A stretch of 64,000 nucleotides of DNA from Leucaena leucocephala (taxonomy: Eukaryota; Streptophyta; Magnoliopsida; Fabales; Fabaceae): the NCBI GenBank assembly GCA_037074615.1, contig CM073549.1, positions 4,655,001 through 4,719,000 on the forward strand, written 5' to 3'. Positions within the stretch are counted from its first letter, which is position 1. The number at the start of each line of letters is the position of its first letter. Both the position numbers and the translations under genes were made by a program. Shown here one piece after another: positions 46,060 to 55,715 of this stretch. The notes beneath the pieces are model-generated. The model saw only the letters and a list, made by a program, of their open reading frames with translations. It made no database searches and had not been told where the DNA came from.

Positions 46060-47660
46060 TTTTATACAAGAGAGAGCTAACTGCCCAAACAAAAAAATTT
46101 AACTCTGAAGGGAATTAGATCCCAAACAATCATTAAAAACAAGAGACTCCAAACGTGGAGGGCAAAAAAAATAAAGTTTATGTAGTAGACAAACCCTCCT
46201 TAGTTAGAGCATCTGCAATCTTATTCTGAACTCTAGGAATATATTGAAGCTTCAGATCCCAGGAACTCTGTATAAGGTTCTGTATCTGTACAACTAACAA
46301 ACTGCATTTGTCATTATTCTCGTTGGACAGCATATCAATAACATTCTGAGAATCAGATTCAAGAATAAGCTTCGTAAATTCAAGATCACAAGCCATCTTA
46401 AGACCTTTAAACACAGCCCACTGCTCAGCTTCCATCACAATATAGGAACCCAGTGTACTAGTAAATCCAACAACCCAACTCCTAGTGTGATCTCTAATAA
46501 CTCCACCACATCCCGCTTTGTTATGGGTTGCCGTCAAAGCCCCATCCACATTTATTTTGAGCCATCCCAAAGGAGGAGGTTGCCAATTAGAGGAACTTGA
46601 AATAATGACAGCCGTATTCAAATTCTCCTCCTGAACCTGCACAAATGTCTTCCAAGTATGCATAATGACCGAGTAAGGATCCACAGGTTTGAAGAAGTTT
46701 GGATCAAATGAATTTTGATTCCTCCATTTTCATAAGCTCCAAATTACAGCTTCCCAGATTAATCCCCAATTAGTAAGACCATTAATTCCCAACTCCATCT
46801 TGAGATTTAAAGCAAACCATTCACGTAAGGGAGCTCTAAAAAATGAGGAATAATACTTGGAATCAACCATTTGAAACCAAAGCTGTCTGGCATACCTGCA
46901 ATTTCGAAGAATATGTAAAATATCATTAGTATCTTCATTGCAGTATTGACACATTGCAAAAGTTGACACCCACTTACTTCGCTAAACATTGGTCACTAAG
47001 CGATCATTAAATGCTATCCATATGAACACACGAATTCGCTCAGCACCCTTCCATTTCCATATATCTTTGTAAGTAGAACTATATGAATCAGTCGATTGAG
47101 ACTCGATTAGAAAATATGCACTCTTAATCGTGAATGTACCTTCATTTTTAGCATTCCAAACGATTACATCATTGCCCGCTTCTATCATAGGTGGAAGCAT
47201 AGTGACTAGTCTATGAATAACATTGCTTGGGAGAAGATTAGCAAGTATGTGGAAATCCCAAGACCCTAAATTAATTCAATCTGCAACTTTGCTATTTTCT
47301 TCTTCAACTGTAAGTGGTCTAGTACACACTTCTTTAAGGTTTATAGTAGGAAACAACTATTTATCTGTAAAAAAATTTATCATTTGACTATTTCTATTAT
47401 GCCATATTGTTCCCAACTCAACTAAATTTTGCTGTTGAGAAATAAACTTCGTAACGCAGAATCACCCTTCCATAAGACGGACCACATAAACAAATTAATT
47501 AGTAGTATCTTATTGTTCGGGTCTCCACAAGACGGACCACATAAGGAGATTCCAAAAAGTTTGGCACTTCCAAAAATGATGGACCCCCAAGAGAATTTAT
47601 AGGAATCAAATAAACTGATCATTAACTCCATCCATAATCCCATAATATCTGGTACTCTGT
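46060..47660 (-). mobile_element. 5'-truncated LINE (non-LTR) retrotransposon remnant
   Basis: Read on the minus strand, the order is that of plant L1-type ORF2 C termini. First comes a piece ending WSVLWKGDSALRSLF (about 47430-47643). Then a spacer segment reads GSWDFHILANLLPSNVIHRL (about 47200-47275). The zf-RVT domain follows (VIVWNAKNEGTFTIKSAYFL, KDIWKWKGAERIRVFIWIAF, then MCQYCNEDTNDILHILRNC), with a frame break near 46985. Last is an RNase H domain (46178-46684). A T-run near 46055-46070 would be the poly-A tail. The reverse transcriptase and endonuclease are missing. Confidence 0.85.
46178..46684 (-). CDS. RVT_3-type RNase H domain of the LINE remnant
   Basis: A 168-aa open frame. 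The RNase H fold motifs are in order: WLKINVDGALT (first catalytic Asp), GGVIRDH, EAEQWAVFKGL (catalytic Glu), LILESDSQNVI (catalytic Asp) and RVQNKIADALTKEG (final Asp). All four acidic positions are kept. It is part of a dead 5'-truncated element, so it is not likely to be expressed as a gene of its own, though such domains can be mis-annotated as host RNase H proteins. Confidence 0.8.
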   Translation of the reverse strand: MDPYSVIMHTWKTFVQVQEENLNTAVIISSSSNWQPPPLGWLKINVDGALTATHNKAGCGGVIRDHTRSWVVGFTSTLGSYIVMEAEQWAVFKGLKMACDLEFTKLILESDSQNVIDMLSNENNDKCSLLVVQIQNLIQSSWDLKLQYIPRVQNKIADALTKEGLSTT

Positions 47661-48194
47661 CACAAACCGTTGATACAATCTAAGAGATAAGGTTTTGAAG
47701 AATCGCTCTGAGATAGAATTTTAATGGTCATTCTGATTTCATATCCATGGGGACAAATTAAGACTACGTGAAACTCGTGCATTAGTGAAATATATTGTCT
47801 TTTCTTTTCTTTTTTGTCTTATTTTGCAGCTTTAATGTGGCCTTTTGCTTTTGTTTTAATGAGAAAAACGTTGTTGAGATAATGTTTGGCTATCATCAAA
47901 AACTGGACCACCTAAACAAAAACAAATGTACATGAATAATAATACTCAAGATTAAGATTGAGAATATGTTTAGCTATATCTTCCAACAATAGTGGACCAC
48001 CTAAATATTTTTGTATTCATTTTAAATATTTTTAAGCAAAAAAAATGAACTGTTTTACCTAGCTAGGTGTAAGATTTACTAAGTAAATTTGTCCCTTGTG
48101 ATTCAAAATTTTGTTTTCATTCTGAGTACATTGTTCATGTGTCTACAAAACAGATTTAAAAGGGCCACGAATATTGAATACTGAGAATATGTTT

Positions 48195-48232
<38 letters not shown>

Positions 48233-49385
48233 TCCAAAAAAATGGACCACCTAAATAAAGGAAACGCTCGTGAATAATTAGCAAATACAACACGAACATG
48301 GCAGGGTTGATTTATAACCACAGTTTAACTTATTATGGCAATTATATTTTCAGGGATAGAGTTTCAATCAATTTACAATTATAAGAATTGAGTTGCATTC
48401 AGTCAAAGTATAGATCCAGAGTTACACAATTGACTTAAAACTATAGAACTAAAAGATTAATTTTTTGTTTATCTAAAATCATCTGACAACTAGAAGTCTA
48501 GAATAATTATATTCTCTAGAGTAATTATTACCCAACTAATATTACTCCAATTAATTAACGAGGGCAAAAGTGGAAAAGACAATTTCAGATATCAGCAATT
48601 CTTATTTGGTGGCTATCCATTGTGCTTATATTATTACTTAATGGAGTGAGTACTTTCTCCATCCTAACTATAGGACAAAGTTAACTAACTTCATTATTCT
48701 TAATCAGTGGTGGCTAATATAATATCTATAAATTTGAAGAAAAATATGTGTCTTTCTAATTTTTCCCTTTATTAAAATTAATCATGCAAACAATAAAGTG
48801 TGATTAGGAATTAAAACCATGCAACGGCTTAATGGCTGATGCAATTGATGAGTAGCAATATTGGAAAAAAAAATTAACTAGCACATATTTGTCTTATAAT
48901 TAAGACCGATGGATTGTGGGTGTGTGTATCATTGGATAGCATGCATTGCTACAAATTAATTTTATATAGACATATTTTAATGCTGATATTTATTCGTATA
49001 TGTATATGAACCTGCATTAATAAAACTTTAATTTGACTTCTTTGAAAAAGAGAGAATGAAAGTAATTTTCTTTTAAGGATCATGCGAATTAACTAAATTT
49101 AACACCAAGCTCTTAGATCAATTGGCTGTGAGTCATTCTAGCTTAATCAGTAGTCTCATAGGTTTTGGATATGCAGTCATGATAATTATTTAGAGGTAGT
49201 AAGGTTCACCACATTGTGGACCTATATTCCCACAAACCAGATCAGTCGGTTATTAGTAGTTTCGGATAGTGGATAAATTTAAAAAAAAACTTAATCTAAA
49301 TGTAAAAAATATTTTGTGTACATGCACTCTCTTCAATGATAACCATATATTTTTTCCTTGTTAGCATTTCATTGACTCGAGGCTC
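47661..49385. other. spacer before CP7
   Basis: AT-rich. A phrase (TATGTTTAG.TAT.., CTTCCAA.AA..TGGACCACCTAAAT) recurs at about 47880-47920, 47965-48010 and 48185-48260, indicating a small local tandem repeat with a (AT)n tract in the last copy. A possible degraded SINE lies at about 49105-49270 (CAATTGGCTGTGAGTCATTC). No gene recognised. Confidence 0.35.
48197..48230. repeat. (AT)n microsatellite
   Basis: Pure AT tract of about 17 units. Confidence 0.95.
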
Positions 49386-49461
49386 TATATATACGAGACA
49401 TACCTACGCAAAGATATATGTATAGTAGCTCAAATAATTTGATATCTTATTTGATCAAACA
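49386..49461 (+). promoter_or_regulatory. CP7 core promoter / leader
   Basis: TATATATA at 49386-49393 lies 76 bp upstream of the CP7 ATG, matching the spacing in CP1 and CP5 (71-79 bp). Motif-based only. Confidence 0.5.
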
Positions 49462-52400
49462 ATGATTTCTCTCATCTCAAAATCTCTCTTTATTGTCTTC
49501 CTCTTCCTTTCCATCATATGTCTCTCCTTCAGCATTCCCAGTGACTACCCCATTCTGAGTGATGATGGTGGTGGTGGTGACTTAGACAAGTTCACTTCAG
49601 AGGAAGAAATCCATGAGCTATTCCTAATGTGGCAGAAGAAATATGAACGAGAATATGGATCAAGAGAAGAAAAGGCAAACAGATTTGAGATTTTCAAAAG
49701 CAATTTGAAGTATATTAGAGAGAAGAATGCAAAGACAACATCGGCCTATGGTTACCGTTTGGGTTTGAATCAGTTCTCTGATCTGACTTTCGAGGAATTT
49801 AAAAAAACCTACTTAGGTCATCAGCAACCCATAATCGAAGGTAACATCCACGGCGAGAAGATCGAATCCCACGACAATTATTTCTGTCCAGATGCACCTC
49901 CTTCCTTGGATTGGAGGGTCTTCGGAGCTGTAACTAACGTTAAAAGCCAAGGCCAGTGTGGTAAGTATTACTTGGAGAATCTAATCCTTATGTTTAAATT
50001 GAGAAAAAAGTGCGAAAAAATAGGAGGAATTAATACTAGGAAAGAAAATTTTTTAAAATGGTAAATTTTTTTACTATTTTAAAAAGTTTTCTCTCTTATT
50101 ATTATTTTCTTCCTAATTTTTTTTATCCAAATATAGAGTTAAAATACTTCATGTATGGAAATAGAGAGAGAGAAGAAAGGGAACTCCTCTTACACACATA
50201 AACCATGCATGTGAATTTCACTACTCTGTACTGTCTTAATTATAAAAACTAGATAATAAATTTATATAAATTAAAAAAATTAATTAAATTATTTATTTGT
50301 AAAAATAAATATGTGTTTGTTTTTCTAAAATACCTTTATTTAAACATTCTACAATGAAAATTACCCTTATATAGAAACTCTCCTTTATTAATTTGTGCAA
50401 TCAAAATAGATAATTTAAAAAAAATTATAAATTTAAGAGTCGGGTGAATTTTAAATTTTAAATATTTAGTTTTAAAATTTTTTAATTTAATTATTTAATT
50501 TTATTTTTAAATCAATAAATGAGAAACTGTTTCTAGGGAAATTGGGGGGAAGTTGCTAATTAAAAATTTAATTGATGAGAAAGATTTAAATTAAAGTATT
50601 GGTACTAATATACAAAATTTACACAGTAACAATACTTGGTAGGTATAAAACTTTATTTATTTACCTATAAAAAAGTGTATAAAAATCTATTAGGTCTTTC
50701 TTATTACCAATTAAATTTTTAATGGGTACTTTTCCAGATTCTTCCTTAATTGTTTCCCTTTTATATTTTATTGAAGTTTTTTTTAATAAAAATATGACAC
50801 TCATCTAGATTCAATATAGCGCATATATAGAGAAGGATAGAAACTAATTTGTAGATTAATGTTTATAGGAAGTTGTTGGGCATTCTCTACTACGGGAGCC
50901 ATTGAAGGGATATATAAAATAGCCACAGGTAATCGTGTAAACGTCTCTGAACAACAACTTGTGTCTTGTGAGCCATATAACTTAGGCTGCAGTGGAGGAG
51001 GGTGGTACACTAGAGGATTCGAATATGTCATAAAAAATGGAGGTATTGCCTCAGAAACAGATTTTCCATATATAGCTCAAAATGGTACCTGTGATCCCCA
51101 AAAGGTCAGTGCTGTTCCTTCTTCTTCTTCTTGTTGCCTGATTCTAGTTTTGCTTTTTCTTCTTCTTCTTGCCTCTGGTTTTGCCTCTTCTTCTTCTTGC
51201 CTGATTCTGTTTTTGCTTCTTCTTCTTCTTCTTCTTGCCTGATTCTGTTTTTGCTTCTTCTTCTTCTTCCTCCACTTTCTTATAAAACAGGAGAAACTGA
51301 TAAGCGCTACCATTGATGGCTATGTTAATACGACATACAGATCAGAAAGTTCTCTATTTTGTGCCGTTGCTAAGCAGCCAGTTAGTCTTTCTATATATGT
51401 TACTAGAGATTTCCAGATGTACCAGCAAGTAAGTCATGTGTCACCCATGTTGTTATATACATATATATACATGTTTCAATTAAAAAGGGTCATAATTACA
51501 TGTGTATAAAGCTAATTATGAGTTAATGGTCATCAGTAAGAATGAATGGGCAAGATATGGAATGATGATGATAACTTTTATTTTTTGTTTTTTAGTTAAA
51601 TTAAATCACTATTATTTTTTTTAATTTACAGTTAAAAGAAAATTTTTACTCTTTGCAATCAAAATATTAAAATTTAATTTAATTTTTTATTCTGTTCATA
51701 TCTGATATTAATGGCCTAAATTTTAATTTTTTTGTTTATGCATAACTTTAAAATCGAGAGTCAACATATTTTACTTTTTCTACATTCTACATCTTTCAAC
51801 ATGAAAAAGATTCTTATTAAACAACCAAAATATCAACAATTCCAATAAAAAAAAACACTCCCTCCATTCCTTACTATAAGAATCAGTTAACTAATTTAGA
51901 TAGATTAATAAGTATAAAATATAAATTCGTCTTTAAGATTTATATTTTGTCATAATTAACTAATTTATTTAGTTTTACTAATTTATCTAAATTAATTAAC
52001 AAACTCTTATATTAATTATGGAAGGAAGTATATATATTTTATGTCCACCTTTTCATGGCATCTTCAGCATTATTATTTGAATCCTAAACACAATGATTAA
52101 GTTATCAATATATCACCATGGAGACCAACTTTGCTAGTTTACATTCATCTTTGAGATGAGCATCAAAGATCCACTTGATATCTTTCTATTTCTTCATAAA
52201 AATTACAGTTTGCTTTCTTTGAACATGGATAGGGAATCTTTGATGATAGCAGCTGCATCGACCCTGAAATATCAACATGTTATGTTAATCATGCTGTGTT
52301 GCTCGTGGGCTATGGTTCAATTTTAGGTCAAGATTATTGGATTGTTAAAAACTCATGGGCTCACTCATGGGGACAAGATGGCTACATCTTCATCAGAAGA

Positions 52401-52493
52401 AGCACTCATATCCCTGAGGGAGTATGTAACACAAATTGCTTTGCTGCTTACCCAACCAAACGTTATGAGCCACTACTTGATTCTGCTATATGA
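49462..52493 (+). CDS. CP7: P34-like papain-family cysteine protease, intact
   Basis: A 377-aa C1A protease with exons 49462-49960, 50869-51104, 51291-51428 and 52233-52493 (GT-AG, phases 1, 0, 0). The signal peptide is about 1-25. Then comes a Gly-rich insert (DDGGGGDLDKFTSEEEIHEL) not present in the other copies. The propeptide has ERFNIN residues (EEKANRFEIFKSNLKYIREKN) and GLNQFSD. The mature start is APPSLDWRVFGAV. The catalytic Cys is 169 (GSCWAFSTTGA), His 311 (NHAVLLVGYGS) and Asn 331 (KNSWAHSWG). The residue after the Asn-Ser-Trp is Ala where papains have Gly. The tail YPTKRYEPLLDSAI extends beyond the core. Intron 2 is a CTT-rich repeat tract and intron 3 holds a MITE. It is likely a secreted or vacuolar active protease. 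Confidence 0.92.
51117..51275. repeat. CTT-rich minisatellite in CP7 intron 2
   Basis: Runs of CTT/TTC alternate with the phrase TTGCCTGATTCTGTTTTTGC, repeated about three times with a period near 55-65 bp. The tract fills nearly all of the 186-bp intron. CP5 intron 2 is 83 bp and CP6 intron 2 is 111 bp, so the tract accounts for the extra length here. Confidence 0.85.
51857..52030. mobile_element. Stowaway-like MITE (short subfamily) in CP7 intron 3
   Basis: It starts (A)CTCCCTCCATTCCTTACTAT and ends ATTAATTATGGAAGGAAGTA. The ends are inverted (CTCCCTCCAT versus CTTCCTTCCAT). Related copies are at 22880-23045, 27347-27540, 42330-42496 and 53500-53660. CTCCCTCC ends are typical of plant Stowaway/mariner MITEs. 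Confidence 0.75.
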
Positions 52494-53769
52494 AGGGCAG
52501 CTCCAAGCAATTAATAATCCATCTAGTCCTTTATATAATATCTAGTTGTATGTGTCTTTGACATGAATAAATGGCATATTTGCCTTTGGATAGAGCTTAG
52601 TCAGCTCTATTATGTAAGCTTTGATAATAGTCGTTCTATTTGTATTATAGATTTGCTTGCAAAACTTCTGTGTGTTTCTAATAAAAAAAAAAGGTTTGGC
52701 TTTTTTTTTTTTTGTTAATTTACGATCCGATCCTCACAACATTCAGGTTCAGCAGTTAGCATCAACATTCATAATTCTGTGGCATAAATATGTTTTGTCA
52801 TCAATGGATCTAAAACATCCAGTTTTGATTCGATAATCCATATATATGTTTCAAGATTTCTTATTATTTTATTTTTAATCATTACAAAAAAAAAGTATTT
52901 CTGATTAAAAGATTATGTTTATTTCCTTTAAAGTATTTTCAAATTAAAAATAATATATATAATCTGTATAATACGTTATTCTAACAACCCCGACTTTTCA
53001 ATGGAAGGCTACCAGAAGCAGTTCCTCCTAATGAAATTTGAAATATTTGCAGTTATTTTGAAAATTATATACCATTATGATGTAACAAAAAAAAAAGTTA
53101 AAGAAAAAAATGATGGAGTTGGCCCATAACCTGCCAACCCAACTTTGGTGGGCTTAGGTTGCAAAATAGCACCCGCCTTAAGGTGGGCTTTTCTAACCCA
53201 ATCTACTAAGAGTTAACTTGTATTATTAGCCCAACTAAGAATGACACGGGAGCTCTACTAAGAATGACATAGGAGTTGTTAGATTTTTTGTCTGTACAAA
53301 AAAGTTGAGGTATGAAATTGTTAGATATCATTCTTCCCAAAATACTCCATATATACAGTTTTCCATATGGTCAGCATTTCATATATAAGGGAATTAGTTA
53401 TCTATCAATTATCAATTGTTCTGTCTAGCTATGTTGGTAAGAAGAGTTGTTTTATTTACAAAATTATTACTCTTCCGAATATTAATATAAAAATTAATAT
53501 TTTTAAATAGATTAAAAAAATTAAATAAATAAATAAATTATAATTAATATAAAAGTTAATTAACTAATTTTAATAGATTAAGCTATTAAAAAGTATATAA
53601 TATAAATTTTTTGAGGACTTGATTTCATCGTAATTAACTCGTTCATTTAACTTAGCTCTTAGGGAAAATCTCCAAAAAATACCATTTGAATTATAAAATT
53701 TCAAAAAAGTCATACGAATATGTAAAAAGATAAATTGGTCACAAGTATTAATCTAGAATTTTAATATTT
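52494..53769. other. CP7 3' flank and spacer
   Basis: The 3' flank has ATGAATAAATGGCATATTTGCC as in CP5 and CP6. A short Stowaway-like MITE lies at about 53500-53660. No further gene. Confidence 0.4.
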
Positions 53770-53805
53770 GTGAGAAAAGATAAAAATACCCCTGAGTTGT
53801 GGATA

Positions 53806-54225
53806 TTGACTACTCTAGTAATAAAATTGATAACATGTATAATACTTTTAACCATTTTGATAATAAAATTGACAACTCCTTCTAAAAATTTAGTGGTTCT
53901 AATAATTGGATTATTTTATAAAATATTAACTACTTTAGTAATAAAATTGACAACATGTGTAATGATTTTAACTACTTCAATAATGAAATTGACAACTCTC
54001 TCTAACAAGTTAGTGATTTAAATAATTAGATTATTTTCTAAGGCATTAATTACTTTAATAATAAAATTGACAACATGTAATATGATTTTAATTATTTTGT
54101 AATAAAATTGACAACTTAGTAGTGTATGAACATTGACTATATTAATAACAAAATATATAACACTTGTAATAATTTTAACTATTTTAATAATAAGATCGAC
54201 TACCCTTTTAGATTAGAGGTAATTT
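53806..54225. repeat. ~120-bp minisatellite, about 3.5 diverged units
   Basis: The repeating unit is TTAACTACTTTAGTAATAAA, ATTGACAACATGTGTAAT, GATTTTAACTACTTCAATAA, TGAAATTGACAACTCTCTCT, AA.TTAGTG.TT...AATAATT, with nested ~60-bp subunits (each containing AATAAAATTGACAAC). The first two units stay open in one frame and translate as a 40-residue repeat (LTTLVIKLTT...), which is a by-product of the 120-bp period and not evidence of a gene. Confidence 0.85.
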
Positions 54226-54429
54226 CTTCTTTTTAATAAATATTAAAATTTTAGATTGATACTTATAACTAATCTAGTTTTTTATATGTTGGTATTTTTT
54301 TAGAATTTTATAATTTAAATATATTTTTTTTAGAGATTTTTGCCAATTATCTTATATCAATAGAGTATTATTTTTAATTTTTTTTATAAAGTTAGCCTCT
54401 TTCAAAAGTCAAAATCATAAATTTCTCTC

Positions 54430-55400
54430 GCACCCTTCACACTTCATTTCGTTCTGCCCTCTGCGCGCCTCTCTATTCTCTCGGCGCCGCACCACCCCAG
54501 CCCGTCGTTCGCTGCTCTACTCTCTCATTTTGTTCTACACATTGCTCGCCTCTCTACTGCCTCCGCCTCCAGTCGCCGTCGCCACTGGTCATCTCAGGCC
54601 AGGTTCCGCCGTCCTTTGTCCCTTACTCTGTTGCGTTATGTTTTTTTCCCCCGAAGTAAGCTTAAAAAATATACTGAAACTTCTTTCATTCTTTCTTTCT
54701 GTGAGTTATTTTGCAATAGTTACATAGTTAATCCTGAAATGTCAACATTTAAATCTCAATATATCCCTGTGATGTTCATTGCTTGTATAAACCGGGTGAG
54801 CGCATCCTCTGTCAGCTAGTGGGTCTATATAGCAGCTCAAATTGCTTTGACGTTGTCTTTCTTGAAGACCGTTTATTTAAATTTCCAAGTTTCTTGATTG
54901 CTCCGGATTTTAAATTACGGAACTTAGTTGGTAAGTGTTGTACTATTGAAGATGTAATGGGATTATTTCATTGCTTACTTAGATCTTTTTTACTTCTTGA
55001 TATATGATATAAGCGGTCTTTAAACATTTGATTCTAACTGAAACTAGTTTATTTAATATCCGAAAGTTTGGGGAATATAAAGCAGTTTGATGACCTGAGT
55101 TCTTTTTCCATCGGCTGGAGAGAATTTCATTACCAGTGTGTGTATAAAACTTGGCTTAGCCTTTCACTTGTTTAAATTTTCACGCTGTGTTCGTATTCTA
55201 ATCCATGCCGCTTTTGCTGTTGATTTGGTTGAGTATGCATTTTCTTAAGATTATTTATGAAAAGAACTGAAGAATGTTGTGCTCTTACAATATATGGTTT
55301 CTATTTTTTGATTGGATGTATGTTTTTAATTTGATTTTATTAGATGAGATTAGTAAACACCTAACTGCTGGAAATGGCCAGAGAAATAGCCCTTGGCATT
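54430..55400 (+). other. possible 5' exons of an unrecognised gene
   Basis: 54430-54640 is a CT/GC-rich leader-like stretch (GCGCGCCTCTCTATTCTCTC, CTGCCTCCGCCTCCAGTCGC) standing out from the AT-rich surroundings. At about 54783-54930 a frame reads YKPGERILCQLVGLYSSSNC, then FDVVFLEDRLFKFPS, FLIAPDFKLRNLVG, ending at a good donor (GTTG/GTAAGT). At about 55345-55407 another segment reads DEISKHLTAGNGQRNSPWHC. Together they look like real exons. I do not recognise the protein and cannot link them or find a downstream end. Confidence 0.35.
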
Positions 55401-55530
55401 GTAAAGAAGTATCTATATCGTTTATATATAAGATAGAATCTATAAGAAATGAATTATTCATAAACTTTATATAAACTGTATGCTTGCTTCATATTTTGTG
55501 CAAAACATGGACTTATAATCTACTTTATTA

Positions 55531-55715
55531 TGGTTCCAGTTACGGCACTTAGAAAAACATCCTAACTCCTAGGTGCCTAGATTTACGCCTAAGGGTAATA
55601 GAAAGTTCGTCCTGCCTGATATTGGTATCGCCCAAGAGGAAGGGAGATTTCGCCCTGCCTTTAGATCATAAGTGAGCCAAACTGCTTTCCAAAAATTTCT
55701 TGTACCAACAAAATA
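55531..55715 (+). mobile_element. SINE-like dispersed repeat X, copy 2
   Basis: GGTTCCAGTTACGGCACTTA, CATCCTAACTCCTAGGTGCC, TAGATTTACGCCTAAGGGTA, ATAGAAAGTTCGTCCTGCC, then TTCGCCCTGCCTTTAGATCA and TTTCCAAAAATTTCTTGTACC plus an A-rich end. It corresponds over its whole length to the reverse complement of 37306-37497. Confidence 0.75.

Noticed and set aside
46730..47643. Short minus-strand frames considered as separate host genes
   Set aside because: Their zf-RVT motifs and order show they are parts of one decayed LINE ORF2.
51077..51313. Minus-strand Arg/Lys/Glu-rich open frame
   Set aside because: Antisense of the CTT-rich repeat in CP7 intron 2.
53770..54021. 83-codon open frame with a 40-residue repeat
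   Set aside because: Product of a 120-bp minisatellite whose period is divisible by three; no start context or domain.
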